Shown here: piece after piece, positions 8,513 through 15,943 of the stretch
Numbering within the stretch: the stretch's first letter is position 1
How the letters are laid out: each line of letters opens with the position of its first letter
Assembly: GCF_036346105.1 (NCBI RefSeq)
Contig: NZ_CP107811.1
Coordinates: 6,591,501-6,655,500, forward strand
DNA: 64,000 nucleotides
Source: Streptomyces sp. NBC_00539
GTDB lineage: Bacteria; Actinomycetota; Actinomycetes; Streptomycetales; Streptomycetaceae
Reading direction: 5' to 3'
Notes under the pieces: generated by a model
What the model saw: the letters and a program-made list of their open reading frames with translations, nothing else
The model's database searches: none
What the model was told of the DNA's origin: nothing
Position numbers and translations under genes: made by a program

Positions 8513-8890
8513 ATGACCGAATCGGGAAAGACCACCAACAACAGTTCCTCGTCCGGTAGTTCCTCCAACGGGACCAAGGCCCGCTCGCAGGCCGCCGGAG
8601 CGGCGCGCCAGGGCGCGAAGGCGGCCTCCGACGCGGCGAACGGCACCGCGGGAGTCTTCACCGCTCTCCCCGCCCCGCTGGCGGAGAAGACCGCGGCCGC
8701 AGCCCAGGCGCTGCGCGGCAGTGTCGGCCGGGCCGGCTGGATCTGGACCGCGATCCGGGCCCGCAAGGCCATCGCGGCCGGGGCCGCCACCGCCGGTGCG
8801 GCCGCCGTGACCACCGCATACACCCTGGGCCGCCGGTCGGGCCTGCGCCGCCGCGGTCCGCTCACACGGCTCACCGGCGGCCGCATCTGA
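8513..8890 (+). CDS. Small alanine-rich protein at the end of gas vesicle cluster 1, unknown function
   Basis: A 125-residue protein not recognised as a named family. It has a Ser/Asn/Thr-rich N-terminus, an Ala-rich helical middle, a mildly hydrophobic segment AIAAGAATAGAAAVTTAYTL and a very basic C-terminus. The sequence YTLGRRSG recalls the GYxLGR motif at the N-terminus of both GvpY proteins. It starts 64 bases after gvpK with ATG at 8513; no strong ribosome site is obvious. It is read in the same direction as gvpK and ends just before a strong terminator hairpin, so it is probably the last gene of the cluster. A peripheral membrane role is a guess. Confidence 0.6.
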   Translation: MTESGKTTNNSSSSGSSSNGTKARSQAAGAARQGAKAASDAANGTAGVFTALPAPLAEKTAAAAQALRGSVGRAGWIWTAIRARKAIAAGAATAGAAAVTTAYTLGRRSGLRRRGPLTRLTGGRI

Positions 8891-8907
8891 GCCGGTGCGC
8901 ACGCCCC

Positions 8908-8956
8908 GGGGGCCGGGGCGCGGTCTCCCGTTTCGACGGGCCGCGCCCCGGCCCCC
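8908..8956. terminator. Perfect 16-bp inverted repeat, bidirectional terminator
   Basis: The arms 8908-8923 (gggggccggggcgcgg) and 8941-8956 (ccgcgccccggccccc) pair perfectly, and inside them cccg (8927-8930) pairs with cggg (8937-8940). It lies between the stop of the last cluster 1 gene (8890) and the stop of the convergent HAD gene (8999), so it can serve both. There is no long T run, as is common in Streptomyces. Confidence 0.8.
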
Positions 8957-8998
8957 TCCGGGCGGCGGCTGCCTCGTAGGTCCGCCCCGAGGGGCGAG

Positions 8999-9640
8999 CT
9001 ACGCGCGGACCTGTCCCTCCTCGGCCAGGGCCACCCCGAGGAGGTCCTCGAGCCGGGCGATCGTTTCCTCGGGCTCCTTCGCGTGGACCGTCGCGAAGCC
9101 GAGGGCGGCTGCGGGCGCGAGGTAGCTTTCGGTGTCGTCGACGAAGACGCACTGTTCGGCGGGCAGCCCCAGAGCATCCAGCGCGACCTGGAAGAACTGC
9201 GGGTCGGGCTTGCGCATCCGGTGGTGCTCGGAGATCGCCACGGCGTCGTAGAGAGTGTCGAGGTCGTATCCGTCGTAGAGGTTCCACGGCGTGAGCCCGA
9301 CGCTGTTGGACAGGATCCCCACCTTGACTCCGGCGCGCCGTGCGGCGGCCGCAGCGTTGATCACCAGCGGCTCGGGACGAAGGTCCGCGAACATCCTGTG
9401 CATCAGACCGTCCGGGGAAACCCCGAGCAGGAGTGCCGCAGCCTCGTTCCATTGGGTCTGGGTGAGCGCGCCGCGCTCCAGCTCGTGGGTGAGCCGGACG
9501 CCTTCCTCGTTCAGGTACAGCGCGGTGATGCACGCGCCCTCTTCCAGGCCCTCGCGCTTTTCGAAACCGAGCACGGCGGGAAGCAGCGGCGTGGTGAGCA
9601 CCCCGCCGAAGTCGAGGACGAGGCCGGTACGGTGCGGCAT
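8999..9640 (-). CDS. HAD-superfamily hydrolase (HAD-IA type)
   Basis: A 213-residue HAD hydrolase. Motif I LVLDFGGVL carries the nucleophile Asp at residue 10, motif II is VGILSNSVG, the motif III Lys is in MRKPDPQFF, and motif IV is CVFVDDTESYL. These enzymes hydrolyse small phosphorylated or halogenated compounds; the substrate cannot be read from sequence. ATG 9640 has GGAG eight bases upstream and places motif I at the usual distance from the N-terminus. An alternative ATG at 9676 also has an acceptable site (GAGGG). It sits between the two gas vesicle clusters, but no functional link is evident. Confidence 0.83.
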   Translation of the reverse strand: MPHRTGLVLDFGGVLTTPLLPAVLGFEKREGLEEGACITALYLNEEGVRLTHELERGALTQTQWNEAAALLLGVSPDGLMHRMFADLRPEPLVINAAAAARRAGVKVGILSNSVGLTPWNLYDGYDLDTLYDAVAISEHHRMRKPDPQFFQVALDALGLPAEQCVFVDDTESYLAPAAALGFATVHAKEPEETIARLEDLLGVALAEEGQVRA

Positions 9641-9881
9641 GGGGAAGGCTCCAGCGGTGAGGCGCGTGTTGATCATGTACATCGCCCTCGTACCGTACCA
9701 ATCGATCTTGCCGACCTCGGTGGCTGCCCAGGGCGGCCGAAGCAAGGGCGAGGGCGTGCACAGCCGAGGCACCCTGCCGCACATGTCCGAATCATCCCGT
9801 AATGCGTATGGATTTTCGCGGTGGGTAGGGGAGGGGTCAGGACCATATTGCTCCGCGCTGACCGGGGCGGAGGTGAGAGAC

Positions 9882-10055
9882 ATGAGTGCAGGCAAGAAGG
9901 CCAAGAACGCGGCGAAGACGACCAAGGGGAAGTTGAAGGAGACCACGGGCAAGGCCGTGGGGAACGAGAGTCTGGAGATGAAGGGGCGGGGTGAGCAGGC
10001 GGCGGGTGACGCCAAGCAGGCCGCTCAGAAGGCGAAGGACGCGCTCAAGCACTGA
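9882..10055 (+). CDS. CsbD-like small stress protein
   Basis: A 57-residue, Lys/Ala-rich hydrophilic protein: GKKAKNAAKTTKGKLKET then GNESLEMKGRGEQAAGDAKQ. This matches the CsbD family of small general-stress proteins (SigB-controlled in Bacillus subtilis). The ATG at 9882 follows GGCGGAGGTGAGAGAC. Upstream at about 9823-9830 the sequence GGTGGGTAG resembles the -10 of Streptomyces SigB-type promoters, though the matching -35 is weak. It is convergent with gvpZ2. A protein of the same length and general make-up lies at 16403, beyond the other end of cluster 2. Confidence 0.82.
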   Translation: MSAGKKAKNAAKTTKGKLKETTGKAVGNESLEMKGRGEQAAGDAKQAAQKAKDALKH

Positions 10056-10089
10056 CGTGAGGGGTGCGGACCGAACGGCGGGGGTGTCA

Positions 10090-11184
10090 TCAGGTGTTTC
10101 GGCGTCGGCGCCTGCGGGGCGGAGACGTCTCGTACTGCTCCTCTTCCTCGTCTTCCTCCTCCTCGGGCTCTTCCTCGGGCTCTTCCTCGGCCTCGTCGGC
10201 GTACTCCTCGTCCTCGTCGTAGTCCTCGGCGCCTTCTTCCTGGCCTTGGTCCTCCTCCTCGTCCGCGTACTCTTCCCCGTCCTCAGTGCCTTCCTCCGCT
10301 CCGTTCTCGTCCTCCTCCTCGTCGTATTCGTCCTGGTCGGCGCCCTCGGCTTGCTCTTCTTCCTCCAGTGCCTCCTCGTGGGTCCGGACGACTTCGCCGT
10401 CGCGGATCTCGCCGCGCCAGCCTTCGGGCTCGTCGGTGGAGAGCATGGTGTAGCGCAGGAAGTGCTTGAGGTCCAGGCGCAGGCGGCGGCCTTGGGCGCG
10501 CCACAGGTTGCCGGTCTTCTCGAACAGTCCGGAGGGGTGGTATTCGACGACGATGACGATGCGGGTGAGTGACGGGGCGAGTTCGTGGAAGGTGACGCAG
10601 CCGCGGGTGGTGCCCTTGGCGCCTTGGGAGGTCCACACGATGCGGTCGTCGGGTACCTGTTCCTGGACCGTTGCCTTCCAGCTGCGGCTGGAGGGCCCGA
10701 CCTTGACCTTCCAGTCGCTGTTCGTCTCGTCGTCGCGGGAGACGTCGCGGACGCCCTTGGCGAAGCCGCTGAAATCCTCGTACTGCGTCCAGTGGTCGTA
10801 GACCCTGCGCAGGGGGAGGCCGACGTCGATGGCCTCGACGATGTTGACGACCTTGCCGCCGCCGCTCTTGCGGCCCTTGCCCTTCCCGAAGGCCTGGGAG
10901 ACGGTGTCGGTCACCTTGTCCTTGAGGTCTCCGAGCTTCTGGCCCGCGATCGCCTTGATGGGGGAGTCGCCTTGGAGGAGGCGGCCGCCGATGCCCGCGA
11001 CGTCGGAGAGCGTGCCGCCGTTGTCGGCGACGTCGTAGAGCTGGTCGGTGAGGTCGGAGACCTTGTCGGTCGCCTTGTCGGCCAGCTGGTCGGCCTGCGC
11101 GGCGAGGAACCCGGTCAGTTCCTTGAGCAGCTGGTCCAGCCCGCTGCCGGACTCGTTTCCGCTGGAGCGGTCTGAGGTTGCCAT
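10090..11184 (-). CDS. gvpZ: GvpZ-type SRPBCC-domain protein, cluster 2
   Basis: A 364-residue counterpart of the cluster 1 GvpZ. A helical N-terminal region (about 1-105) is followed by the SRPBCC-like domain from IVEAIDVGLPLRRVYDHWTQ to EYHPSGLFEKTGNLWRAQG (about 110-240). The C-terminal 110 residues are almost all Glu/Asp and end in an Arg-rich tip, PPRRRRRRNT. The ATG at 11184 follows the gvpY2 stop by three bases, so Y and Z form a two-gene unit transcribed away from gvpO2. In cluster 1 the same pair lies inside the main operon. The function is unknown. Confidence 0.85.
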   Translation of the reverse strand: MATSDRSSGNESGSGLDQLLKELTGFLAAQADQLADKATDKVSDLTDQLYDVADNGGTLSDVAGIGGRLLQGDSPIKAIAGQKLGDLKDKVTDTVSQAFGKGKGRKSGGGKVVNIVEAIDVGLPLRRVYDHWTQYEDFSGFAKGVRDVSRDDETNSDWKVKVGPSSRSWKATVQEQVPDDRIVWTSQGAKGTTRGCVTFHELAPSLTRIVIVVEYHPSGLFEKTGNLWRAQGRRLRLDLKHFLRYTMLSTDEPEGWRGEIRDGEVVRTHEEALEEEEQAEGADQDEYDEEEDENGAEEGTEDGEEYADEEEDQGQEEGAEDYDEDEEYADEAEEEPEEEPEEEEDEEEEQYETSPPRRRRRRNT

Positions 11185-11187
11185 GGC

Positions 11188-12273
11188 CTACCTCCGCGTG
11201 GACGGCTTGCGGGCCGCGGTCTTCTTCGCGGCCGTCTTGCGTGCAGGGCTACGGCTGGCGGTCTTCTTGGCGGGTGCGCGTGCCGTGCTGCTCTTGCGCG
11301 GCGCGCTGCTGCTGGCCTTCTTCGCCGCCGTCTTGGACGGCGCTCTCGTGGCTGCGTTCTTCCTGGCGGGCGCGGCCTTCGCCGCCGGCCTGCCGCTGGA
11401 GGTCTTCTTCGCCGCGCTCTTCTTGGCCGCGCTCTTCTTGGCGGGCGCTGCGTGCTTGGCGGGCGCGGCGCTCTTGGCGGGTGCCTTCTTCGCCGGAGCC
11501 TTCTTCGCCGGTGCGTTCCTTGCGGGGGCGTTCCTTGTCGGGGCCGCCGCCTTCCTGGCCGGGGCGGCCTTCTTGGCGGGCGCCGGCTTCTGTTCGGGGG
11601 CGGTCTTCTTCGTGGTCCTCGACCGCTGACCGGCGTCGCGGTCGGCAGCGGCGCTCTTGGCGGCTCGTGCCGGGGTCCGCTTCCGCCGTGGCGGCGGAGG
11701 CTCTTCCTCTTCCTCTTCCGCTTCCTCTTCTTCGCCCTCCTCCTCTTCCGCTTCCTCCGGCGCACCCGCTTCTTCTTCCTCCTCTTCCTCTTCCTCCTCC
11801 GGCTCCTCCTCGCTCTCTTCTTCCTCTTCGGGCTCGTAGCCCTCTTCGTCCTCGTCTTCTTCCTCCGTGTAGTCCTCGCCCTCGTCCTCGTAGGGCTCCT
11901 CGCCCTCGTCTTCGTCCTCGTCTTCGCGGGACCGGCCGCGGCCGCCCCCACCGCCGCCGCTGCGGGTCAGTTCGAGGGTGCGCTCGTGGAGGGAGCCCGC
12001 GAGGTCGGCGAGCTTGCGGTTGGCCGCGGTGGCCAGCGCCTGCCGGCCGGCGTCGAGGGCCTCACCCCGCAGCTGTTCGCCGAGGTCGGCGAACTGCGGC
12101 ATTTCCTTGAGCCGCGAGGCGCCTTCCTTGAGCAGCTGCCCGGGTTCGAGCCCGAAGCGGCGGCCGGCGAGGTAGGTCGCCATGGTGAACGCCAGGCGGC
12201 CCTTCTTCGTCCGGCCGAGTAGGTAGCCCCCAGCCACAGCGGCTGCGAGCGCGATCTTGTTGGTGTCCTCCAT
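11188..12273 (-). CDS. gvpY: GvpY-type protein with acidic block and histone-like basic tail, cluster 2
   Basis: A 361-residue counterpart of the cluster 1 GvpY, much longer because of low-complexity tails. The N-terminus holds the shared motif GYLLGRTKKGRLAF and a helical region to about residue 105. Residues about 115-195 are nearly pure Glu/Asp; residues about 200-360 are Lys/Ala/Pro repeats such as APAKKAPAKKAPAK, like histone H1 tails. No enzymatic motif is visible. Two ATG codons compete: 12273 has AGGGG six bases upstream, whereas 12279 would have no spacer, so 12273 is preferred. It is the first gene of the leftward Y2-Z2 unit, divergent from gvpO2. Confidence 0.84.
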   Translation of the reverse strand: MEDTNKIALAAAVAGGYLLGRTKKGRLAFTMATYLAGRRFGLEPGQLLKEGASRLKEMPQFADLGEQLRGEALDAGRQALATAANRKLADLAGSLHERTLELTRSGGGGGGRGRSREDEDEDEGEEPYEDEGEDYTEEEDEDEEGYEPEEEEESEEEPEEEEEEEEEEAGAPEEAEEEEGEEEEAEEEEEEPPPPRRKRTPARAAKSAAADRDAGQRSRTTKKTAPEQKPAPAKKAAPARKAAAPTRNAPARNAPAKKAPAKKAPAKSAAPAKHAAPAKKSAAKKSAAKKTSSGRPAAKAAPARKNAATRAPSKTAAKKASSSAPRKSSTARAPAKKTASRSPARKTAAKKTAARKPSTRR

Positions 12274-12496
12274 GATCATCCCCTACCGAGGGCGCTGGAA
12301 ATTCTTCGTATCGCCGTCCGCAGTCGGCGGACCCCGTGCGCGCTGCCGGCCGGCGAAGCGGGCCCTGCTCGGGCGGGGCCGACGAGCGGGGCCTTACTCG
12401 GGCGGTCTTTCAAGCTCCTGCCCCGGGTGCAAGACTTATGCGCAGATTTAGTGACATTCTAGTTTCTGTGAGTCCTTCTCCCCAAGGGAGTGGTAA
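12274..12496. promoter_or_regulatory. Divergent promoter region between gvpY2 and gvpO2
   Basis: This 220-base gap must carry promoters for both arms of cluster 2. The segment 12427-12480 (cttatgcgcagatttagtga and on to tttctgtgagt) is clearly AT-richer than its surroundings and lies 20-70 bases before gvpO2, so it is the best promoter candidate for the rightward arm. No firm -10/-35 assignment is made. Confidence 0.45.
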
Positions 12497-12871
12497 ATGG
12501 CCGCAGCGGAACCTGCGCGCCCCCGGCGGCCCTCTTCCCGGGCCGGCGGCGAGGGCGGACAGCGGGACAGGCAGCCGCCCGAGCGGGCCGCATCCCGGCG
12601 GCGTTCCGGTGTGCCCGGAGCCGCGTCGGCGATGCGGGCCGCGGCCGGACAACTCGCCGAACTACTGGGCCGCCCCCCGGAATCCGTCTCCTCGCTGAAG
12701 CCGACCGATGACGGCTGGGTGGCGCAGGTGGAGGTGGTGGAGCTGGAACGCATCCCGGAGACGACCAGCGTGATGGCCAGCTACCGGGTCGCGCTCGACG
12801 AGGACGGCGAGCTGATCTCCTACGAACGCACCCGCCGCTACAGCCGCGGCACGATCGACCGGCCGGCCTGA
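12497..12871 (+). CDS. gvpO: Gas vesicle protein GvpO, cluster 2
   Basis: A 124-residue GvpO. The first 45 residues are Arg/Pro-rich and poorly conserved with cluster 1; the domain itself, [19 protein letters not shown] to [20 protein letters not shown], aligns well. GvpO is an accessory factor for vesicle formation of unknown mechanism. The ATG at 12497 follows AAGGGAG at a six-base spacing. It starts the rightward arm of cluster 2 (O-A-F-G-J-L-S-K). The basic N-terminal extension is the main difference from the cluster 1 copy. Confidence 0.91.
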   Translation: MAAAEPARPRRPSSRAGGEGGQRDRQPPERAASRRRSGVPGAASAMRAAAGQLAELLGRPPESVSSLKPTDDGWVAQVEVVELERIPETTSVMASYRVALDEDGELISYERTRRYSRGTIDRPA

Positions 12872-12902
12872 GAGCAGGTACGGGCCGGCGGAAGGAGGCG
12901 CC

Positions 12903-13373
12903 ATGACCATGGTGCCGCAGGGCGGAAGCCCGGTCGCCCGAGGGCAGGGAGGCGGCACGAGCAGCCTCTACGACGTCCTGGAGCTCATCCTCGACCGTGG
13001 TCTGGTCATCGACGTCTTCGTCCGCGTTTCCCTGGTGGGCATCGAACTCATCAAGATCGACGCGCGGATCGTGGTGGCCAGCGTGGACACCTACCTGCGT
13101 TTCGCCGAGGCGTGCAACCGCCTCGACCTCGAAGCCGGCCGCAAGGCTCCCGCCCAGCTCCCCGACGTCATGAGCAACATGCTGGAGGGAGGCGCCCGTG
13201 GGAAGAGCAAGGGGGCGCTCAGCGGGGCCGTCGAGGCGGTCACCGACTCCCTGACCGGCAAATCCTCCAAGTCCAGGGAGCCCGAGGAGGAAGAGGAAGA
13301 AGAGGAAGAAGAGGTCGAGGCGCCCAGGCGCCGCCGTCCCGCTCGGCGCCCCGTACGGCGGGAGAAGGAGTGA
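12903..13373 (+). CDS. gvpA: Gas vesicle structural protein GvpA with Glu-rich then Arg-rich tail, cluster 2
   Basis: A 156-residue GvpA. The shell core (about residues 22-77), [20 protein letters not shown], is nearly identical to cluster 1. The remaining 79 residues are a tail ending in a run of ten Glu followed by an Arg-rich segment ([15 protein letters not shown]), residues about 126-156. The tail should project from the rib if the core packs as in known gas vesicle walls. GGAAGGAGGCGCC precedes the ATG. gvpF2 starts three bases after the stop. The near-identical core suggests both GvpA proteins could enter the same wall. Confidence 0.92.
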   Translation: MTMVPQGGSPVARGQGGGTSSLYDVLELILDRGLVIDVFVRVSLVGIELIKIDARIVVASVDTYLRFAEACNRLDLEAGRKAPAQLPDVMSNMLEGGARGKSKGALSGAVEAVTDSLTGKSSKSREPEEEEEEEEEEVEAPRRRRPARRPVRREKE

Positions 13374-13376
13374 CAG

Positions 13377-14093
13377 ATGGCGCTCTACGTGTACTCGATC
13401 ACCGCCAAGGACCATCCCCGCCGCCTGGACGGCGTCAACGGCGTCGGCTCCGAGCCCGCACCGCTGCGCACGGTCACGGCCGGACCGCTGTGCGCGGTGG
13501 TCAGCGACGTCAGCGAGGAGATCCGGCCCAAACGCCGTGATCTGGCCGCGCACCAAGAGGTGCAGGAACGGCTGATGGCCGACGGGACGGTCCTGCCTCT
13601 GCAGTTCGGCTACGTCGCCGCAGATGACCTCGCGGTCTCCCAGGCACTGGAGTCCGACGCAGAGGGCTATCTCAGTGCTCTCGAACGCCTGGAGGGCTGC
13701 GCCGAGTACCACGTGCGGGCCTCGCAGGCCGATGAGACACCGTTGCTGCAACAGGTTCTCGAGGACCTGCCGGAGGCGAGGGACCTCAACGACCGCATCC
13801 GCGGCGGAGACCAGGATCCGGGGCTGCCGCTCGCCCTGGGCGAACTCGTGGCGGGCGAGGTACGGGCACGGCAGGAGGCGCTGGCAGCCGGACTGACCGA
13901 GGCGCTCCTTCCCTTCTCCCGGGACCACGTCGTTCGCCCCGCGTCGGGAAGCGACTTCCTCAACCTCTCCCTCCTCGTGCCCGAAGAGCACACGCAGGAG
14001 TTCCACACCGCACAGGCCAACCTGGCCCGCGAGATCGGCAGCGGCATCGACCTGCGGTTCTCCGGCCCCCTGCCGCCCTACAGCTTCGTCTGA
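13377..14093 (+). CDS. gvpF: Gas vesicle protein GvpF (GvpL/GvpF family), cluster 2
   Basis: A 238-residue GvpF beginning ALYVYSITAKDHP and ending FSGPLPPYSFV, the family hallmark. The block KRRDLAAHQEVQERLMADGT and the segment VLPLQFGYV parallel the cluster 1 protein. GvpF is thought to bind GvpA during assembly. The ATG lies three bases after the gvpA2 stop and uses GGGAGAAGGAG inside gvpA2 as its ribosome site. A 39-base gap follows before gvpG2, unlike the near-contact arrangement in cluster 1. Confidence 0.92.
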   Translation: MALYVYSITAKDHPRRLDGVNGVGSEPAPLRTVTAGPLCAVVSDVSEEIRPKRRDLAAHQEVQERLMADGTVLPLQFGYVAADDLAVSQALESDAEGYLSALERLEGCAEYHVRASQADETPLLQQVLEDLPEARDLNDRIRGGDQDPGLPLALGELVAGEVRARQEALAAGLTEALLPFSRDHVVRPASGSDFLNLSLLVPEEHTQEFHTAQANLAREIGSGIDLRFSGPLPPYSFV

Positions 14094-14132
14094 CGCATCC
14101 GCCCGCACCCCGAACACGAGGGGAGGAAGACC

Positions 14133-14381
14133 ATGGGACTGCTGACCCACCTGCTGACGCTCCCCATGGCGCCGGTACGCGCCGTCACCTGGGTCGCCCA
14201 GCGCGTCGTCGATCAGGCGGAACAGGAGTACTACGACCCCGCCCCCATCTGGCGCAGCCTCGGCGAGCTGGAGCAGCGACTGCTCCTCGGAGAGATCGAC
14301 CAAGAGACCTTCGACCGGCAGGAGGACGAACTCATCGACCGCCTGTCGGAGATCTCCCAGTACCGCCGCCCGCCGTCCTGA
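14133..14381 (+). CDS. gvpG: Gas vesicle protein GvpG, cluster 2
   Basis: An 82-residue GvpG with the N-terminus GLLTHLLTLPMAPVRAVTWV and the motif AEQEYYDPAPIWRSLGEL, then an acidic helical part with TFDRQEDELIDRL. It is a required small accessory protein in known systems, with unknown activity. GAGGGGAGGAAGACC precedes the ATG. In cluster 1 this gene is followed by gvpY and gvpZ; here gvpJ2 follows directly, because Y2 and Z2 are on the opposite strand at the other end of the cluster. Confidence 0.9.
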   Translation: MGLLTHLLTLPMAPVRAVTWVAQRVVDQAEQEYYDPAPIWRSLGELEQRLLLGEIDQETFDRQEDELIDRLSEISQYRRPPS

Positions 14382-14403
14382 GAGTCGAAGGGGGAGCGCC
14401 ACC

Positions 14404-14829
14404 GTGACCGAATCCCTGCCCGGCCGCCCCGGAACCTTCGCCTCCCGTGCGCCGACGCCCTACGGCCAGACCTCCACCTCGAGCCTCGCCGACATCCTCG
14501 AGCGGGTCCTGGACAAGGGCATCGTCATCGCCGGCGACATCCGCATCAACCTCCTCGACATCGAGCTGTTGACCATCAAACTCCGGATCCTCATCGCCTC
14601 CGTCGACAAGGCCAAGGAAATGGGCATCGACTGGTGGGAGCACGACCCCTCCCTCTCCAGCCGGCACACCGGCAGCCCCCTGGAACAGGAGAACCGCCGC
14701 CTGCGCGCGGAACTCGAAGCCCTCCGCGGCCAGATCGGCCAGGCCCCGCCAGAAGAGGAAGAAGAGGCCCTCGGTGAGGAACCGGACGGCGGGCGGACGG
14801 CCCGGCGACGTCGGGGGAGCCAGCAGTGA
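14404..14829 (+). CDS. gvpJ: Gas vesicle protein GvpJ, cluster 2
   Basis: A 141-residue GvpJ-type protein. The core LADILERVLDKGIVIAGDIR, INLLDIELLTIKLRILIASV and EMGIDWWEHDP is nearly the same as in cluster 1, but the C-terminus is longer and more charged, with EEEEEALGEEP followed by an Arg-rich end. GvpJ proteins are minor shell or nucleation components. The start is GTG at 14404 after GGGGGAGCGCCACC. The stop overlaps the gvpL2 start (GTGA). Its tail repeats the acidic-then-basic pattern seen in GvpA2. Confidence 0.9.
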   Translation: MTESLPGRPGTFASRAPTPYGQTSTSSLADILERVLDKGIVIAGDIRINLLDIELLTIKLRILIASVDKAKEMGIDWWEHDPSLSSRHTGSPLEQENRRLRAELEALRGQIGQAPPEEEEEALGEEPDGGRTARRRRGSQQ

Positions 14830-15725
14830 ACACGTACGCCACCCTCACCTACGTCTACGCCGTCACCCGGCCCACCCCCCGACTGGCCGAGGCCCTCGCC
14901 TCCCTTGAGGGCATCGGCCGGGCACCTGTCCGCCTCCTGCTCCCCGGCCCGCCCGTCGACGTCGCAGCGCACCCGGACGCTTGCGGTGCGGACCACGCCT
15001 TTTCGGGCGCAGGACCCGCCCCGCTCGCCTTCGCGGCCAGCGAAGTACCGGAATCCGACTTCAACGAGCAGGCCCTCAAGAACCACTTCGAAGACCTGGA
15101 ATGGCTCGAGTACGTGGCCCGCACCCACCACGACGTCGTACAGGCCATCGCCGCCCACGCCACCGTTCTGCCCCTGCGCATGGCCACCGTCTACCAGGAC
15201 GAGGGCCGGGCCCGCCAAGCGCTCACCGCCCAGCGCCGTACCTTCACCCGGCGCCTGGACGAGCTGGGCGCCCACACCGAGTACGGCGTCAAGATCTACC
15301 TCACCAGCCCCTCGACCACGGAGGGCACCCGGGCCGACGACGGCGCCGCGGCCACGCATGCTGCTCCCGCCAGTCCCGGCAAGGCCTACCTGCACGCACG
15401 CCGCGCCCAGCACCACGCCCGTGAAGCCGTCTACCAGCAAGCCCGGCAAGCCGCCGCCGCCATCGAAGCCATCGCCGACCGCCACGCCACCCGCCGCGTA
15501 CGCCACGCACCCCAGAGCGGCGCACTCACCGGCCCGCAGGAGAACGTACTCAACGACGCCTACCTCGTCCCCGACGACCAAGCCGAACCGTTCCGGAGCG
15601 CCATCGCCGGTGCCGCCGGTGATTTCCCCGACCTGCGCATCGAGGTCACCGGCCCCTGGGCCCCGTACTCCTTCGCCATGCCCGCGCCGGACGGCCCGCC
15701 CGACCCGCAAGAGCCACCGTCATGA
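14826..15725 (+). CDS. gvpL: Gas vesicle protein GvpL (GvpL/GvpF family), cluster 2
   Basis: A 299-residue GvpL/GvpF-family protein, about 30 residues longer than the cluster 1 copy. It has LTYVYAVTRPTPRL near the start, the family block NHFEDLEWLEYVARTHHDVV, the segment LPLRMATVYQDEGR and the ending VTGPWAPYSFAMP. The central region AYLHARRAQHHAREAVYQQA is likely an insertion helix. GTG at 14826 overlaps the gvpJ2 stop; its stop overlaps gvpS2 (ATGA). It is expected to act in assembly with GvpF. Confidence 0.91.
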   Translation: MNTYATLTYVYAVTRPTPRLAEALASLEGIGRAPVRLLLPGPPVDVAAHPDACGADHAFSGAGPAPLAFAASEVPESDFNEQALKNHFEDLEWLEYVARTHHDVVQAIAAHATVLPLRMATVYQDEGRARQALTAQRRTFTRRLDELGAHTEYGVKIYLTSPSTTEGTRADDGAAATHAAPASPGKAYLHARRAQHHAREAVYQQARQAAAAIEAIADRHATRRVRHAPQSGALTGPQENVLNDAYLVPDDQAEPFRSAIAGAAGDFPDLRIEVTGPWAPYSFAMPAPDGPPDPQEPPS

Positions 15726-15943
15726 CCCTCATGGAGCGCGGCGAACCCCTGCCCGGCCGCCAAGTCGCCCTCGTCGACCTCCTCGACCGGCTCCTGAGCG
15801 GCGGGGTCGTCCTCACCGGCGACATCGTCCTGTCGATCGCGGACATCGACCTCGTCCGGATCTCCCTGCGCGCCCTCATCGTCTCCGTCAGCTCCGAGAC
15901 CAGCAGGACCCGGGCCCAGGACGGCAGCCGCGATGGCCCCTGA
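15722..15943 (+). CDS. gvpS: Gas vesicle protein GvpS, cluster 2
   Basis: A 73-residue short GvpA-like protein. The core is QVALVDLLDRLLSGGVVLTG then DIVLSIADIDLVRISLRALI, with short extensions at both ends. It occupies the gvpS slot between gvpL and gvpK and is presumed to be a minor shell protein. ATG at 15722 overlaps the gvpL2 stop by four bases, and its own 3' end overlaps gvpK2 by 11 bases. Confidence 0.88.
   Translation: MTLMERGEPLPGRQVALVDLLDRLLSGGVVLTGDIVLSIADIDLVRISLRALIVSVSSETSRTRAQDGSRDGP

Noticed and set aside
11178-12222. Rightward open frames rich in Leu/Phe and Ser across gvpY2 and gvpZ2
   Set aside because: They are the complement of the Glu/Lys-rich repeats of GvpY2 and would encode meaningless low-complexity protein.
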